A DNA stretch of 64,000 bases from Vescimonas sanitatis (GCF_049060325.1 NZ_JBMGPW010000003.1:124001-188000), one strand, 5' to 3'; shown: positions 36,683 to 46,064, numbered from the stretch's first letter. Numbers and translations are program-made. Notes: generated by a model from the letters alone, not told the origin.

Positions 36683-37403
36683 AAAACTGTTCCGCAGCGT
36701 TACCGCTTTGCTTGCCGCCCTTGTACTCATGGGCGGCTTTTCTGTTACCGCTTTTGCGGGCGGCGGTGATGTGAGCGACGAGCCGCCTACCCCCGTAACC
36801 GAAACCGAGCCGGAAGAAACGACGGGCGGCTATGAGCCGCAGCCCTTAACGCCGGAGGGCAACATGAGCCTTGTGGACGACATAACGGGCGAAGCGTCCG
36901 GCGATAAGCAGTTTATTACCGTCGTTACGAAAAACGGAAACTATTTTTACATCATCATTGACCGCGCCGAGGACGGGGAAAATACCGTCCATTTCCTTAA
37001 CCAAGTGGACGAAGCGGATTTAACCGCCCTTATGGAGGACGGGCAGACCGAAGCCCCCGTTTGTAGCTGTACTGAAAAATGCGTTGCCGGAAGCGTCAAC
37101 ACCGATTGTCCCGTTTGCAGCGTCAACATGAGCGAGTGCGCGGGCAAGGAAGCCGAGCCGGAGCCGGAAGAAACCGAGCAGCCGCCGGAAGAAGAAAAAG
37201 GCGGCGGCATGGGTATTCTGCTTGTCGTGCTGCTTGTTGCCGCAGCGGGCGGCGGCGCGTTCTACTACTTTAAGATTTTGAAGCCCAAAAAGGACGCGGC
37301 GAAAGGCAGCAGCAGCCTTGACGACCTTGATTTTGACGAGGACGACGAGGAAACGGAAGTAGTCGAAACCGAACAGACCGAGCAGGAGGACGATAATCTA
37401 TGA
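36672..37403 (+). CDS. DUF4366 family surface protein
   Basis: 243 residues, ATG inside the DUF4315 gene. Signal peptide (MKHKKLFRSVTALLAALVLM, cleavage likely near AFAGG), then a Pro/Glu-rich segment, a compact cysteine-containing domain (VCSCTEKC, then CPVCSVNMSEC, about 140-165), a second Glu/Pro stretch, a membrane helix (about 185-205) and an acidic cytoplasmic tail. Anchored outside, likely part of the mating surface. The cysteines suggest metal binding or disulfides. Overlaps topB by ATGA. Confidence 0.85.
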   Translation: MKHKKLFRSVTALLAALVLMGGFSVTAFAGGGDVSDEPPTPVTETEPEETTGGYEPQPLTPEGNMSLVDDITGEASGDKQFITVVTKNGNYFYIIIDRAEDGENTVHFLNQVDEADLTALMEDGQTEAPVCSCTEKCVAGSVNTDCPVCSVNMSECAGKEAEPEPEETEQPPEEEKGGGMGILLVVLLVAAAGGGAFYYFKILKPKKDAAKGSSSLDDLDFDEDDEETEVVETEQTEQEDDNL

Positions 37404-39475
37404 AACTTGTAATTGCAGAAAAACCGAGCGTCGGGGCGGCGATTGCCGCCGTTATGGGCGCGAATGAAAAGCGCAGCGGATATTTTGAGGGCGGCGGCTA
37501 CCTTGTGTCGTGGTGTATCGGGCATTTGATTAGCCTTGCAGACGCGGCGACCTACAATGAACAATTCCGTAAATGGAAGTACGACGATCTTCCCATTGTC
37601 CCGCAGGAGTGGCAGTTTATTGTTGCCAGCGGCAAGGAGCAGCAGTTTTCCATTCTCAAAGACCTTATGCACCGCAGCGACGTTACCGAGATTATCAATG
37701 CTTGCGACAGCGGGCGCGAGGGGGAACTCATTTTCCGCTTTGTCTATGAACAGGCGAATTGCAAAAAGCCCTTTTCCCGCCTTTGGATTAGCAGCATGGA
37801 AGCAAGTGCAATCCGCGAGGGCTTTTCAAATCTCAAAGACGGGCGCGGCTATGACAACCTCTATCAATCCGCGCTTTGCAGAGCAAAGGCCGATTGGCTC
37901 ATTGGCATTAACGCGACCCGCCTTTTCTCTATCCTCTACCATAAAACATTGAATGTCGGCAGAGTGCAAACGCCCACCCTTGCTATGCTGGTAAACCGCG
38001 ACTATGCAATCAGCAGCTTTAAGAAAGAGAAATATCATGTCGTCCGGCTGGACGTTGGCGGCGTTGCCGCCCTTTCCGAAAGGCAGGACGACGAAGCGGC
38101 GGCGCGGCAGATGAAAGCGGCTTGCGAGAAATCGCAGGCCGTTTGTACTTCCCTTAAAAAAGAGAAAAAGACCGCAGCCCCGCCGAAACTGTTTGACCTC
38201 ACCGCCTTGCAGCGGGAAGCAAACCGTTTGTATGGGTTTACGGCGAAACAGACCCTTGACTATGCGCAAGCCCTTTATGAAAAACGGCTTTTGACCTATC
38301 CCCGCACCGACAGCAAATATATCACTTCCGATATGGAGGGCAGCACAAAGGAACTTATCACCGGCCTTTGCGCTGCTCTCCCCTTTATGCAGGGCGTGAA
38401 GCTGCAAGCCGACCTTGCGAGGATTTGCGACAACAGCAAAGTAACCGACCATCACGCCATTTTGCCGACAGCGGAGTTTGTGAAAACGGGCTTTTCTTCC
38501 CTTGCCGAAAGTGAGAAAAAGCTAATGACCCTTGTGTGCGCAAAACTGCTTTGCGCCGTTGCCGCGCCCTATGAGTATGAAGCGGTTACGGCGGTTTTCA
38601 CTTGCGGCGGCTATACCTTTACCGCAAAGGGCAGGACGACGCTTTGCGAGGGTTGGCGCGAGATTGAAAGACTATCCCGCGCCGCGTCCGGGGAACAGGA
38701 CGAGGACGCAGAGCCGGAAGCGGTTTTACCCCCGCTTGCCGAGGGGCAGACCTTTGACAATCCGGCAGCGGAGATCTCCGAACGTTACACGCAGCCCCCA
38801 AAGGCATTTACCGAAGATACGTTACTTTCGGCTATGGAGAGTGCGGGAAAGGAGGACACGCCGGAGGACGCGGAGCGCAAAGGGTTAGGCACCACCGCGA
38901 CGCGGGCGGGTATCATTGAAAAACTCATTAGCGCGGGCTTTGCCGAGCGCAAGGGCAAAAAGCTAATCCCCACAAAGGACGGGTATAACCTTGTCGCTAT
39001 TCTGCCCGACAGCCTTACGTCCCCGCAGCTTACGGCAGAATGGGAAACGCGCCTTACCGGGATTGCAAAGGGCAGCGACAGCCCCGCCGACTTCATGCGC
39101 GGGATTGAGGAAATGACAGCGGGGCTTGTCAAGACCTATTCCGCGATTTCCGAGGATAAAGCGAAGCTGTTTACCCCGCAGCGGGAAGCAATCGGCACTT
39201 GCCCCCGTTGCGGCGCGGCGGTTTACGAGGGCAAGAAAAACTTTTACTGCTCCGACAGGGCTTGCAGCTTTGTGATGTGGAAGAATGACCGCTTTTTTGA
39301 GCAGCGCAAAAAGGCTTTCACAAAGGCGATTGCCGCCGCCCTTTTGAAAGACGGAAAGGTAAAAATCAAAGGTATGTACTCGACCAAGACGGGAAAGACC
39401 TTTGACGGAGTTGTGCTGCTTGCCGACACAGGCGGCAAGTATGTAAACTTCCGCGTCGAGCAGAACCGAAAATGA
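37400..39475 (+). CDS. topB: DNA topoisomerase III
   Basis: 691 residues. The Toprim N-terminus is KLVIAEKPSVGAAIAAVMG; the acidic residues lie in CDSGREGELIFR; the active-site tyrosine is in LLTYPRTDSKYIT (about residue 300). A C-terminal zinc ribbon (CPRCGAAVYEG, then CSDRACSF) and a Toprim_C-like end follow. A type IA topoisomerase used by ICEs to resolve transfer or replication intermediates. Translation is coupled to the surrounding genes by short overlaps. Confidence 0.94.
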   Translation: MKLVIAEKPSVGAAIAAVMGANEKRSGYFEGGGYLVSWCIGHLISLADAATYNEQFRKWKYDDLPIVPQEWQFIVASGKEQQFSILKDLMHRSDVTEIINACDSGREGELIFRFVYEQANCKKPFSRLWISSMEASAIREGFSNLKDGRGYDNLYQSALCRAKADWLIGINATRLFSILYHKTLNVGRVQTPTLAMLVNRDYAISSFKKEKYHVVRLDVGGVAALSERQDDEAAARQMKAACEKSQAVCTSLKKEKKTAAPPKLFDLTALQREANRLYGFTAKQTLDYAQALYEKRLLTYPRTDSKYITSDMEGSTKELITGLCAALPFMQGVKLQADLARICDNSKVTDHHAILPTAEFVKTGFSSLAESEKKLMTLVCAKLLCAVAAPYEYEAVTAVFTCGGYTFTAKGRTTLCEGWREIERLSRAASGEQDEDAEPEAVLPPLAEGQTFDNPAAEISERYTQPPKAFTEDTLLSAMESAGKEDTPEDAERKGLGTTATRAGIIEKLISAGFAERKGKKLIPTKDGYNLVAILPDSLTSPQLTAEWETRLTGIAKGSDSPADFMRGIEEMTAGLVKTYSAISEDKAKLFTPQREAIGTCPRCGAAVYEGKKNFYCSDRACSFVMWKNDRFFEQRKKAFTKAIAAALLKDGKVKIKGMYSTKTGKTFDGVVLLADTGGKYVNFRVEQNRK

Positions 39476-39840
39476 TAAGGCTTGATGAAAAGCAATACCG
39501 CGCCGTAAAGAAAATGACCCGCGCCGCTTGTGCAAACAACGATTGCGGGAATTGTCTGCTGCTGGACGACGGGGAAACTTGCGTTTGTGTGCAGAGTATC
39601 AGCTATTCGCTGCTATGCCGCTATTTCCGCGAAGCGGTATTACCCGCCGACAGGCAGCTTTGCGAACAGATCACCCGCAGCGGGGAAACCGATTTGAAGC
39701 GTTGCGCGGTATGCGGCAGCACGTTTGCGGCGGGCAGCAACCGGGCGAAATACTGCCCCGATTGCGCGGCAAAGATACGCCGCAGACAGAAAGCCCAAAG
39801 CGAGAGAAACAGGCGTTTACGGATAAAAACAACTACATAG
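39472..39840 (+). CDS. Cysteine-rich VLP domain protein
   Basis: 122 residues. N-terminal cysteine cluster (CANNDCGNCLLLDDGETCVC), then YFREAVLPADRQLC, then a CxxC zinc ribbon (CAVCGSTFAAGSNRAKYCPDC) and a basic C-terminal tail. This is the cysteine-rich VLP family that follows topB in these ICEs; it probably binds DNA through zinc. It overlaps topB by four bases. Its last codons run into the oriT-like repeat. Confidence 0.83.
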   Translation: MIRLDEKQYRAVKKMTRAACANNDCGNCLLLDDGETCVCVQSISYSLLCRYFREAVLPADRQLCEQITRSGETDLKRCAVCGSTFAAGSNRAKYCPDCAAKIRRRQKAQSERNRRLRIKTTT

Positions 39841-39937
39841 CAAGCACAGCAAACGAGTACCCGTTTGCGAGAAATGCCCGCGCTTCCCATAGAGAGCGCG
39901 GGCATTTTGCTTGTTGGGATAGTCCCAAACCCTTATA
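39838..39937 (+). repeat. Inverted, interrupted copy of the ICE oriT-like sequence (copy A)
   Basis: The first 33 bases (from TAGCAAGCACAGCAAACG) and the last 30 (TGCTTGTTGGGAT ending AACCCTTATA) match the reverse complement of 45373-45442 with one difference. Between them copy A has an extra 37-base insert forming a stem, AATGCCCGCGCT and AGCGCGGGCATT. Both copies keep the palindromes CAAACG/CGTTTG and TTGGGAT/(A)TCCCAA. It lies directly upstream of the large anti-restriction gene. Confidence 0.75.
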
Positions 39938-39965
39938 TGACCGAGAAAGGACGTGATGAAAGAAT

Positions 39966-42900
39966 ATGCCGTATTCCTCATACGACCATGACAAATTAGA
40001 AGCCGCCGAAACCATGCGGATAGAACGCCGGATATATTTTGAAGCAAAGGACAGGGAGATTGCCCCTTATGCTTCCTTGCCGATTGCGCAGCTACTTTCC
40101 ATGCGCAGCGAAAGCGCGGCGGCAGAACAGGCGATTTTTGACGACCTTAAAGAACGCGCCGCCGCATGGGAAGAACAGGCGGGAAGAACGCTTTTGCTGG
40201 ATAAAACACTTGAATATGTGAGAACGCCGCACGTCCAGCACACCGCTAACGAGTGGCAGACCACCGAGCATAACCGCCATATTCGCAGCAACCGGGTATA
40301 TCAGATGAATTACCACATTTACGAAAACACCCGTTACGACAGGGAGAAGCAGCAAAGCGTCCCTTACTCCTATTCTCTCACATGGGGCGTTTATACCAAC
40401 AGCCCGAACAGGAACGGGCAAGCGAAGATTGCCGGACAAGATAGAAAGGTTTTCACCGACAAGGCAGCTATGGAAAAGTATCTGAATGGGCGTATCAAAG
40501 CGTATGACCGCTTGTTTACGGAAATCTCCCCGCCTATCCCGCAGGAGTACGCCGACTATTTCAAAGTAAACGGTATGCTCATGCCGGACTACACCATAGA
40601 GGGCGAAGAACCCCCGCAGCAGCAACAGGCGGCAGCTATCCCCGAAAATACCGGGCAGGAAAAGGAGCGTGAACACATGAGCGAACAGTTTTCTATTATG
40701 ATAGGCAACCGCAGCCGCTTTGACGCGGGCGACCCCGGCGGCTATTGGTTGGATATGCCCGCCACAAAGGAGCAGTTGCACGAAGCTATGCGGAACGTCG
40801 GCATTACCGCCGACAACCCGCAGGATTTTTCCATTCGCGGCTATTCCGACGACCCGGAGAAACATATTGCCTTGCCTTATGAAATGGTATGCGCCGCCGA
40901 CGTGGACGAACTCAATTTTCTTGCGGCGCGGCTCGAACAGCTTGACCCCGCCGAGGTTGGCAAGCTGAACGCAGCTTTGCAGCAGAAAAACGGGCTTGCA
41001 AATATTGGACAGGTAATTGACTTCACCTACAACGTGGATTTTTACGTCCATATCCCCGAAGTACATAACTACCACGATTTGGGCGACTATTACTTAAATC
41101 AATCCGGCATGGTACAAATGCCCGAAGAATGGAAAGGCGGCATTGACCTTTCTACTTTTGGCAGGAACGCTGCCGCGCAGGAAAAAGGCGCGTTTACCGA
41201 GTACGGCTATATCGTGGAAAGCGGCGACGAGTGGGAACGGCAGTTTGAGGGGCGCGAAGTGCCGGAAGAATACCGCATTATGAGTTACCCGCAGCCGGAG
41301 CGCGGCGAACAGGACAAAGCCTATATGGACGCAGCCGAAACGCAGCAAGCAGACGCACAGGCCGCAGAGCCGCAGCAGCCCCGCCCCGTCGTCCCCATTA
41401 TCCTTACTTCCGAAAAGCCCGCCGAAAAGGTAAAGGAGATCACCGCGCGTTTGGAACAGGGCGTACAGGCGATTTTTGACAGCGACCGCTACAAAGAGTT
41501 TCTAACCGCTATGTCAAAGTTCCATGATTATAGTTTGAATAACACTATCCTAATTGCTATGCAGGGCGGCAATTTGGTAATGGGCTTCCGTCAATGGGAA
41601 AAGGAGTTTGACCGCCATGTAAAGAAAGGCGAGAAAGGCATTAAAATCTTTGCCCCCGCGCCCTACAAGGTGAAAAAGCTGGTTGATAAAATCGACCCCG
41701 AAACGAGAAAGCCCATGCTTGACCGCGAGGGAAAAGTGGTAAAGGAAGAAAAGGAAATCACCGTCCCCGCCTTTAAGGTTATAACCGTCTTTGATATTTC
41801 GCAGACCGAGGGCAAGGAGTTTCCCGACCTTTCCGTTAAACCGCTGCTTGCCGATGTGGAGCAGTACGAGGATTTTTTCGCCGCCCTTGAAAAAGCGTCC
41901 CCCGTCCCGATTGCATTTGAGCAGATCACAAACGGCGCAAATGGGTATTTCAGTTTGACCGACAAGCGTATTGCAATCAAAGAGGGCGTGAGTGAATTAC
42001 AGGCGGTAAAGACCGCCATTCACGAAATCGCCCATGCGAAGCTGCACGACGTAGACTTAAACGCCCCGCCGGAGCAGCAAAACCGCGTTGACCGCCATAC
42101 CTGCGAGGTAGAAGCGGAAAGCGTCGCTTATACGGTTTGCCAGCATTTCGGCCTTGATACTTCCGATTACTCTTTCGGCTATGTGGCTGGTTGGAGCAGC
42201 GGCAAGGAAATGACCGAGTTAAAAGCGTCCCTTGAAACAATACAGACCACCGCAAAGGAACTCATTACCGAGATTGAGGGGCATTTTACCGAGTTGCAGC
42301 AGCAGCGGCAAGCCGAGCAGGAGCAGGGCGATACCTTTTCCATTTATCAGTTAAAGCGCGGGGACGAAACAAGGGACTTGCGCTTTGAGCCTTATGACCG
42401 TCTGCAAGCGGCTGGACTTACCATTGACCGGGTAAATTATGAACTCGTCTATACTGCACCGCTTACAAAGGATATGACGCTGGGCGACATTTGGGAAAGG
42501 TTTAATATCGACCACCCCGCCGACTTTAAGGGGCATAGCCTTTCCGTTTCCGACATTGTTGTGCTTCATCAGAACGACGAGGACACCGCCCACTATGTAG
42601 ACAGTATCGGTTTTCAGCAAGTGCCGGAGTTTTTGCAGGAGCAGCAGACCCCCGTATTTGACAAGCTGCCGCCCGAACAGCAGCAAGCCTTGTCCGACAC
42701 CGTACAAGACACTTTGCAAATGCTGGTTGACGCAGACAAGCGGATTTATGGCGACGTTACGGGCAAGACCCTTGAAGCAATCGCGGCGCAAGGATATTCC
42801 TACAAGGACGGGCAGCTTGAAAAGCAGCAGCCGGAAGCGACCCCCGACAGCCTTTTGACGGGTGAAACCGTTAGAACGCCGAGGGGCAATTTTCATATTA

Positions 42901-43316
42901 CCGATATGAGCCGTGAACAGATCGAAGCGGCGGGCTTTGGTTTTCATCATGCGTCGGAGGACGGGAAGTATCTCATTATGGGAAATGGCACACAGGCTTA
43001 TGCCATAGCCGCCGAGCAGCCGCAGCGGGATAATCCCTTAAAGCACGTCGAGGACACCATAGAGCAGAACGACAACAATTTTGACGGGCTTATCAATAAT
43101 ACGCCGCAAACGCCCACCGTCGCGGATTTTGAGCAGCGGGCAAAGGCGGGGGAAGCGATTTCCGTTACCGACCTTGCAAAAGCGGTAAAAGCCGAGAAAC
43201 GGGAACAGCCGCAGAAAAAACCGTCCATTTTGAAGAAGCTGGACGAATACAAGAAACAGGCGGCGCAGCAGCCGAAAGATAAACAGAAAGAGCATAAAAA
43301 GGATTTGGAGGTTTGA
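39966..43316 (+). CDS. Multidomain anti-restriction protein (ArdA-like, ArdC-like, YodL, DUF4316)
   Basis: 1116 residues. After a unique N-terminus (1-230) comes an ArdA-like DNA-mimic domain (about 238-417: YWLDMPATKEQL, then ELNFLAARLEQL, then FGRNAAAQEKGAFTEYGYI). Next is an ArdC-type domain (about 480-750: DYSLNNTILIAMQ, then zinc site HEIAH near 685). A YodL domain (about 785-885: GHSLSVSDIVVLHQND) and a DUF4316 end (LINNTPQTPTVADFE) follow. An internal ATG at 40677 has its own AAAGGAG and would start exactly at the ArdA part. It probably shields entering DNA from restriction. Confidence 0.82.
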   Translation: MPYSSYDHDKLEAAETMRIERRIYFEAKDREIAPYASLPIAQLLSMRSESAAAEQAIFDDLKERAAAWEEQAGRTLLLDKTLEYVRTPHVQHTANEWQTTEHNRHIRSNRVYQMNYHIYENTRYDREKQQSVPYSYSLTWGVYTNSPNRNGQAKIAGQDRKVFTDKAAMEKYLNGRIKAYDRLFTEISPPIPQEYADYFKVNGMLMPDYTIEGEEPPQQQQAAAIPENTGQEKEREHMSEQFSIMIGNRSRFDAGDPGGYWLDMPATKEQLHEAMRNVGITADNPQDFSIRGYSDDPEKHIALPYEMVCAADVDELNFLAARLEQLDPAEVGKLNAALQQKNGLANIGQVIDFTYNVDFYVHIPEVHNYHDLGDYYLNQSGMVQMPEEWKGGIDLSTFGRNAAAQEKGAFTEYGYIVESGDEWERQFEGREVPEEYRIMSYPQPERGEQDKAYMDAAETQQADAQAAEPQQPRPVVPIILTSEKPAEKVKEITARLEQGVQAIFDSDRYKEFLTAMSKFHDYSLNNTILIAMQGGNLVMGFRQWEKEFDRHVKKGEKGIKIFAPAPYKVKKLVDKIDPETRKPMLDREGKVVKEEKEITVPAFKVITVFDISQTEGKEFPDLSVKPLLADVEQYEDFFAALEKASPVPIAFEQITNGANGYFSLTDKRIAIKEGVSELQAVKTAIHEIAHAKLHDVDLNAPPEQQNRVDRHTCEVEAESVAYTVCQHFGLDTSDYSFGYVAGWSSGKEMTELKASLETIQTTAKELITEIEGHFTELQQQRQAEQEQGDTFSIYQLKRGDETRDLRFEPYDRLQAAGLTIDRVNYELVYTAPLTKDMTLGDIWERFNIDHPADFKGHSLSVSDIVVLHQNDEDTAHYVDSIGFQQVPEFLQEQQTPVFDKLPPEQQQALSDTVQDTLQMLVDADKRIYGDVTGKTLEAIAAQGYSYKDGQLEKQQPEATPDSLLTGETVRTPRGNFHITDMSREQIEAAGFGFHHASEDGKYLIMGNGTQAYAIAAEQPQRDNPLKHVEDTIEQNDNNFDGLINNTPQTPTVADFEQRAKAGEAISVTDLAKAVKAEKREQPQKKPSILKKLDEYKKQAAQQPKDKQKEHKKDLEV

Positions 43317-43320
43317 TAGC

Positions 43321-43530
43321 ATGAATACCCGCTTTACCATTGAGGAAGAAAACATTGTTGCGATCTACGCCGAGGACAGCCGGGAAACAACGCTTGAAAA
43401 TATCCTTGCCGCCATGCCCTACATGGACGAGGATATGCGCCAGCTTGCCGCCGCAGCGGTGAACAAGCTGCAAGCCATGACGGACAGCGAGTTTTCCGAA
43501 AGGGAGTTTATCTTGACCGACGAGGAATAG
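43321..43530 (+). CDS. Transposon-transfer assisting protein (TTRAP family)
   Basis: 69 residues, ATG after TTGGAGGTTTGATAGC. Sequence RFTIEEENIVAIYAEDSRETTLENILAAMPYMDEDM is the TTRAP family pattern; acidic, soluble, helical. Family name comes from its constant presence in transfer regions; mechanism unknown. Last gene of the long forward transfer operon before a strong terminator. Confidence 0.83.
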   Translation: MNTRFTIEEENIVAIYAEDSRETTLENILAAMPYMDEDMRQLAAAAVNKLQAMTDSEFSEREFILTDEE

Positions 43531-43537
43531 CCCATAG

Positions 43538-43589
43538 AGAACAGGGGCGCGGTTGCCGATTTCCGGCACCGCGCCCCTGTTCTTTTTTT
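43538..43589 (+). terminator. Strong intrinsic terminator at the end of the transfer operon
   Basis: 16-bp stem, AGAACAGGGGCGCGGT and ACCGCGCCCCTGTTCT, loop TGCCGATTTCCGGC (itself able to pair GCCG/CGGC), followed by seven or more T. It ends the operon that starts upstream of the window, before the convergent relaxase gene. Confidence 0.9.
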
Positions 43590-43731
43590 GTCCTTGCGTG
43601 GACAATTAGAAAGCCGTTTTTGCGGGTTTGAATATACTTTATCGTCTATGTCGTTTTCATGCGCTGGAAGCCGCAGAAACACAGGCGTTTTCAGCCCTTA
43701 ACATTCCACTTGCCACCCCATGTTTTGCGCC

Positions 43732-45066
43732 TTATCGCTCCTGCTCCCGCGCCCTGCTTTGGGACGGGTAAAGAATACTATCGACGTTCTTTTTGACAAC
43801 GCCGTATTCCTGCATTTGCTTCTTGGCTTGCCGATAATCTTCATACAATTTGGTTTTCCTGTCGTTTAAGCTTCTATACTCCTTGCGCAGCGCGGCGAGA
43901 TCGGGCAGCTTCTTTATCTGCATTTCCTTTAATGCCCTTGCCGCAGCTTCAAACAGGATAATTTCGCTTTCATGTCCCCGCAGATACTTTTCCTTGTCCG
44001 GCGATTTTCGGTATTCATCGTAAATCGGTTTTAACTGTCGGTATGTGGTGGTGTGCTTGATAAGCAGCGACAAATCAGACATACGCTGTTCCACTTCCTT
44101 AACCGCCTTTGCCGCCGCGTCATGGGCGGTCATAATATCCGCGATTTTGCTTTCAAGTTCGCTGTAATACTCAATCTTATTTTCGGTTAGGAAGTTCATG
44201 CTTTTAGCAGCCTGTTTCAGATTATGGATTTTCGCCCACCGTTCATAGCCCGCCGACTGTTGGGCTTTGATACTGTTTTCAAGATCAACGACAAGCCGGA
44301 TTTTTTTATCTTCCCGCAGCGTTTTTGTTTTGGCAACATACACGCCCTTGATACGCTCCTTTATCGCTTCTTCCGTATAGGCCGCGCCGAGCGTCTTTGT
44401 GCGGGTAAACCGTTCCTGTCCGGCGGCGCGGAAAGAAATGTATTTGCCCTGTTTGATTTCATATCCCATTTCCTGCAAGCGGCGCAGCAGTTCGTCAAAA
44501 TCTTTCACTCGGGGAATGAGGTTATCTATCGCCGTTTTCAGCTTGGCTTTATAGCTTGTACCTTGCTTTTCGGCGGTATATTCCGCATAGCTTTTCCCTC
44601 TGTCCTGTCCCGGCACGACGACGGATAGCCCATGCTCTTTACATATCCTGTCGCTGGTGCGCCGGATATGGTAATAGCTTTGTTTGTTGGAATGGTACTT
44701 TTTGTAGTCAACGAAGCTGACCGAGTTAAAAATCAAGTGATTATGCAGATGGTCTTTATCGACGTGAGTTGTCAAAACAAACTCATACTTGCCGCCTAAT
44801 ACCGCCCCGGCAAGTTCCATGCCGATTTTGTGCGCTTCTTCCGGTGTGGTTTCTCCCACCGCAAAGGATTGTATCAAGTGCCGCCCTAAATGTGTGCCGC
44901 GATCTCCGGCAGCTTCCCGCGTCCATGCAAACTCAATATCGGCGGTTTCCAGCCCGCAGCCGAAAGAGGACGCAAGCAGCTTCCCGTCTGTCTTTTCGGG
45001 ATTTAAGATATAGTCTATCGCAGCCTTTAAGGTTGATTTAATAGGGTGCGTCTTTGTAACCGCCAT
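43732..45066 (-). CDS. ICE relaxase (VirD2-type mobilization nuclease)
   Basis: 444 residues. Begins MAVTKTHPIKSTLKAAIDYI; the metal-binding motif is HVDKDHLHNHLIFN (about residue 105). The C-terminal half is a helical, Lys/Glu-rich region ending QSRAREQER. It nicks oriT and leads the ICE strand through the channel. Transcribed opposite to the secretion operon with mobC upstream, as in Tn1549. The start overlaps mobC by 40 bases. It carries no visible defect. Confidence 0.92.
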   Translation of the reverse strand: MAVTKTHPIKSTLKAAIDYILNPEKTDGKLLASSFGCGLETADIEFAWTREAAGDRGTHLGRHLIQSFAVGETTPEEAHKIGMELAGAVLGGKYEFVLTTHVDKDHLHNHLIFNSVSFVDYKKYHSNKQSYYHIRRTSDRICKEHGLSVVVPGQDRGKSYAEYTAEKQGTSYKAKLKTAIDNLIPRVKDFDELLRRLQEMGYEIKQGKYISFRAAGQERFTRTKTLGAAYTEEAIKERIKGVYVAKTKTLREDKKIRLVVDLENSIKAQQSAGYERWAKIHNLKQAAKSMNFLTENKIEYYSELESKIADIMTAHDAAAKAVKEVEQRMSDLSLLIKHTTTYRQLKPIYDEYRKSPDKEKYLRGHESEIILFEAAARALKEMQIKKLPDLAALRKEYRSLNDRKTKLYEDYRQAKKQMQEYGVVKKNVDSILYPSQSRAREQER

Positions 45067-45356
45067 ATCTCGTCCACCGCCTTTTTAATGTCCTCTATAT
45101 CCTGCCTGTAAACCGTCCCCGTCGCATTGGCGCGTTTTGCAATTTGGTTGATGTTCCGGCTCACCGCTTGCAGTTCCCGGATATATGCTTTTGTGTCGCT
45201 TCGGTCAACGACAAGAATATACCCGTCTATCGCCATTTTACGGAAGTATGCCCCATACTGCTTTATGGGAAGCTGCTTCATCTTCTCGTCGATCAGCCGC
45301 TTTTCTTCTTCCGTAACGTAAAACTTCATCTGTATATTTCTCTTTCGGTTTTCCAT
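45027..45356 (-). CDS. MobC-type relaxosome protein of the ICE
   Basis: 109 residues. Basic start (MENRKRNIQMKFYVTEEEKRL), ribbon-helix-helix-like body, and the family block ISRNINQIAKRANATGTVY-type at about 75-95. It binds oriT next to the nick and helps the relaxase. The oriT-like sequence at 45373-45442 lies immediately upstream. Ribosome site AAAGGCGG precedes the ATG. Confidence 0.87.
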   Translation of the reverse strand: MENRKRNIQMKFYVTEEEKRLIDEKMKQLPIKQYGAYFRKMAIDGYILVVDRSDTKAYIRELQAVSRNINQIAKRANATGTVYRQDIEDIKKAVDEIWRLQRRTLLNQP

Positions 45357-45372
45357 TTCCGCACCGCCTTTC

Positions 45373-45442
45373 GGTATAAGGGTTTGGGATTATCCCAACA
45401 AGCATTTTCCGCAAACGGGTACTCGTTTGCTGTGCTTGCTAT
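45373..45442 (-). other. Probable oriT of the ICE (copy B)
   Basis: On the minus strand this reads ATAGCAAGCACAGCAAACGA, then GTACCCGTTTGCGG, then the perfect palindrome TTGGGATAATCCCAA and ACCCTTATACCG, and ends just before the mobC ribosome site. Adjacent to mobC and relaxase, with palindromes of the right size for relaxosome binding. An interrupted inverted copy is at 39838-39937. No nick site proof. Confidence 0.65.
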
Positions 45443-45557
45443 CTACTCCATACCCCCACCGAAAGGCGGTATTTGTTGCGCGTTCCTTTGATTTTGGACG
45501 CAAAAAAAGATTGCAGCCGCCATGCGCTGCAATCTCCCGATTTCTCATATTGTGAGG

Positions 45558-45920
45558 TTAATCCTCTGCTTTTTCGACTTCCGTTATCTCCCTTGCTGTT
45601 GCGGTTACAATCCGTATGCCTTTATCGCTCATACCGTCCAGCAGCGCGTCAAGCTGCCGCCGCCCGGTGGATTTCTCCGCATTGCTGTTCGGGAAGAAAA
45701 ATTGATCTACCGAAATATGATACCGGGTTACAAGGTCATAGAATACCTGTAAACTCGGCTGTTGTCCCTTGTTCTCGATATTCGCAAGGTAGCGCGGGGA
45801 AATATATAACTCGTCGCTTACCTTTTTGCGGCTCTCGCCGTATTCATTTCTCGCGGCTTTTATAGCTGCCCCGAAAGCCTTAAAGTCGTACAATGGTACG
45901 GGTCTTTTTGCCATTTTCAT
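45558..45920 (-). CDS. Cro/C1-type helix-turn-helix regulator
   Basis: 120 residues. The helix-turn-helix (AAIKAARNEYGESRKKVSDELYISPRYLANIENKGQQPSL-type, about 15-58) is followed by VFYDLVTRYHISVDQFFF, the XRE family layout, and a helical C-terminal domain (about 75-120). Probably represses ICE transfer or cargo genes. Divergent from the attenuator-cargo unit, with 90 bases between its start and that promoter. Likely DNA target not visible. Confidence 0.85.
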   Translation of the reverse strand: MKMAKRPVPLYDFKAFGAAIKAARNEYGESRKKVSDELYISPRYLANIENKGQQPSLQVFYDLVTRYHISVDQFFFPNSNAEKSTGRRQLDALLDGMSDKGIRIVTATAREITEVEKAED

Positions 45921-46007
45921 TCACCCTGTTACATTTTACAGTTCACCTTTCTTTTTGGATATGTCCACACAATTCATATCATTAGGTTAAATACTTCCTG
46001 TTGTGTA

Positions 46008-46036
46008 TTGACAGTAGACTGATTTTCTGATAAAAT
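46008..46036 (+). promoter_or_regulatory. Consensus-like sigma-A promoter of the leader-KTR-methyltransferase unit
   Basis: -35 TTGACA (46008-46013), exactly 17 bases, -10 TAAAAT (46031-46036). About 20 bases downstream is AAAAGGAGG and the leader peptide ATG. One of the best promoters in the window, implying constitutive initiation with control at a later step. Confidence 0.8.
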
Positions 46037-46064
46037 AAAATTTATGTAAAAGGAGGCGGCGTTT

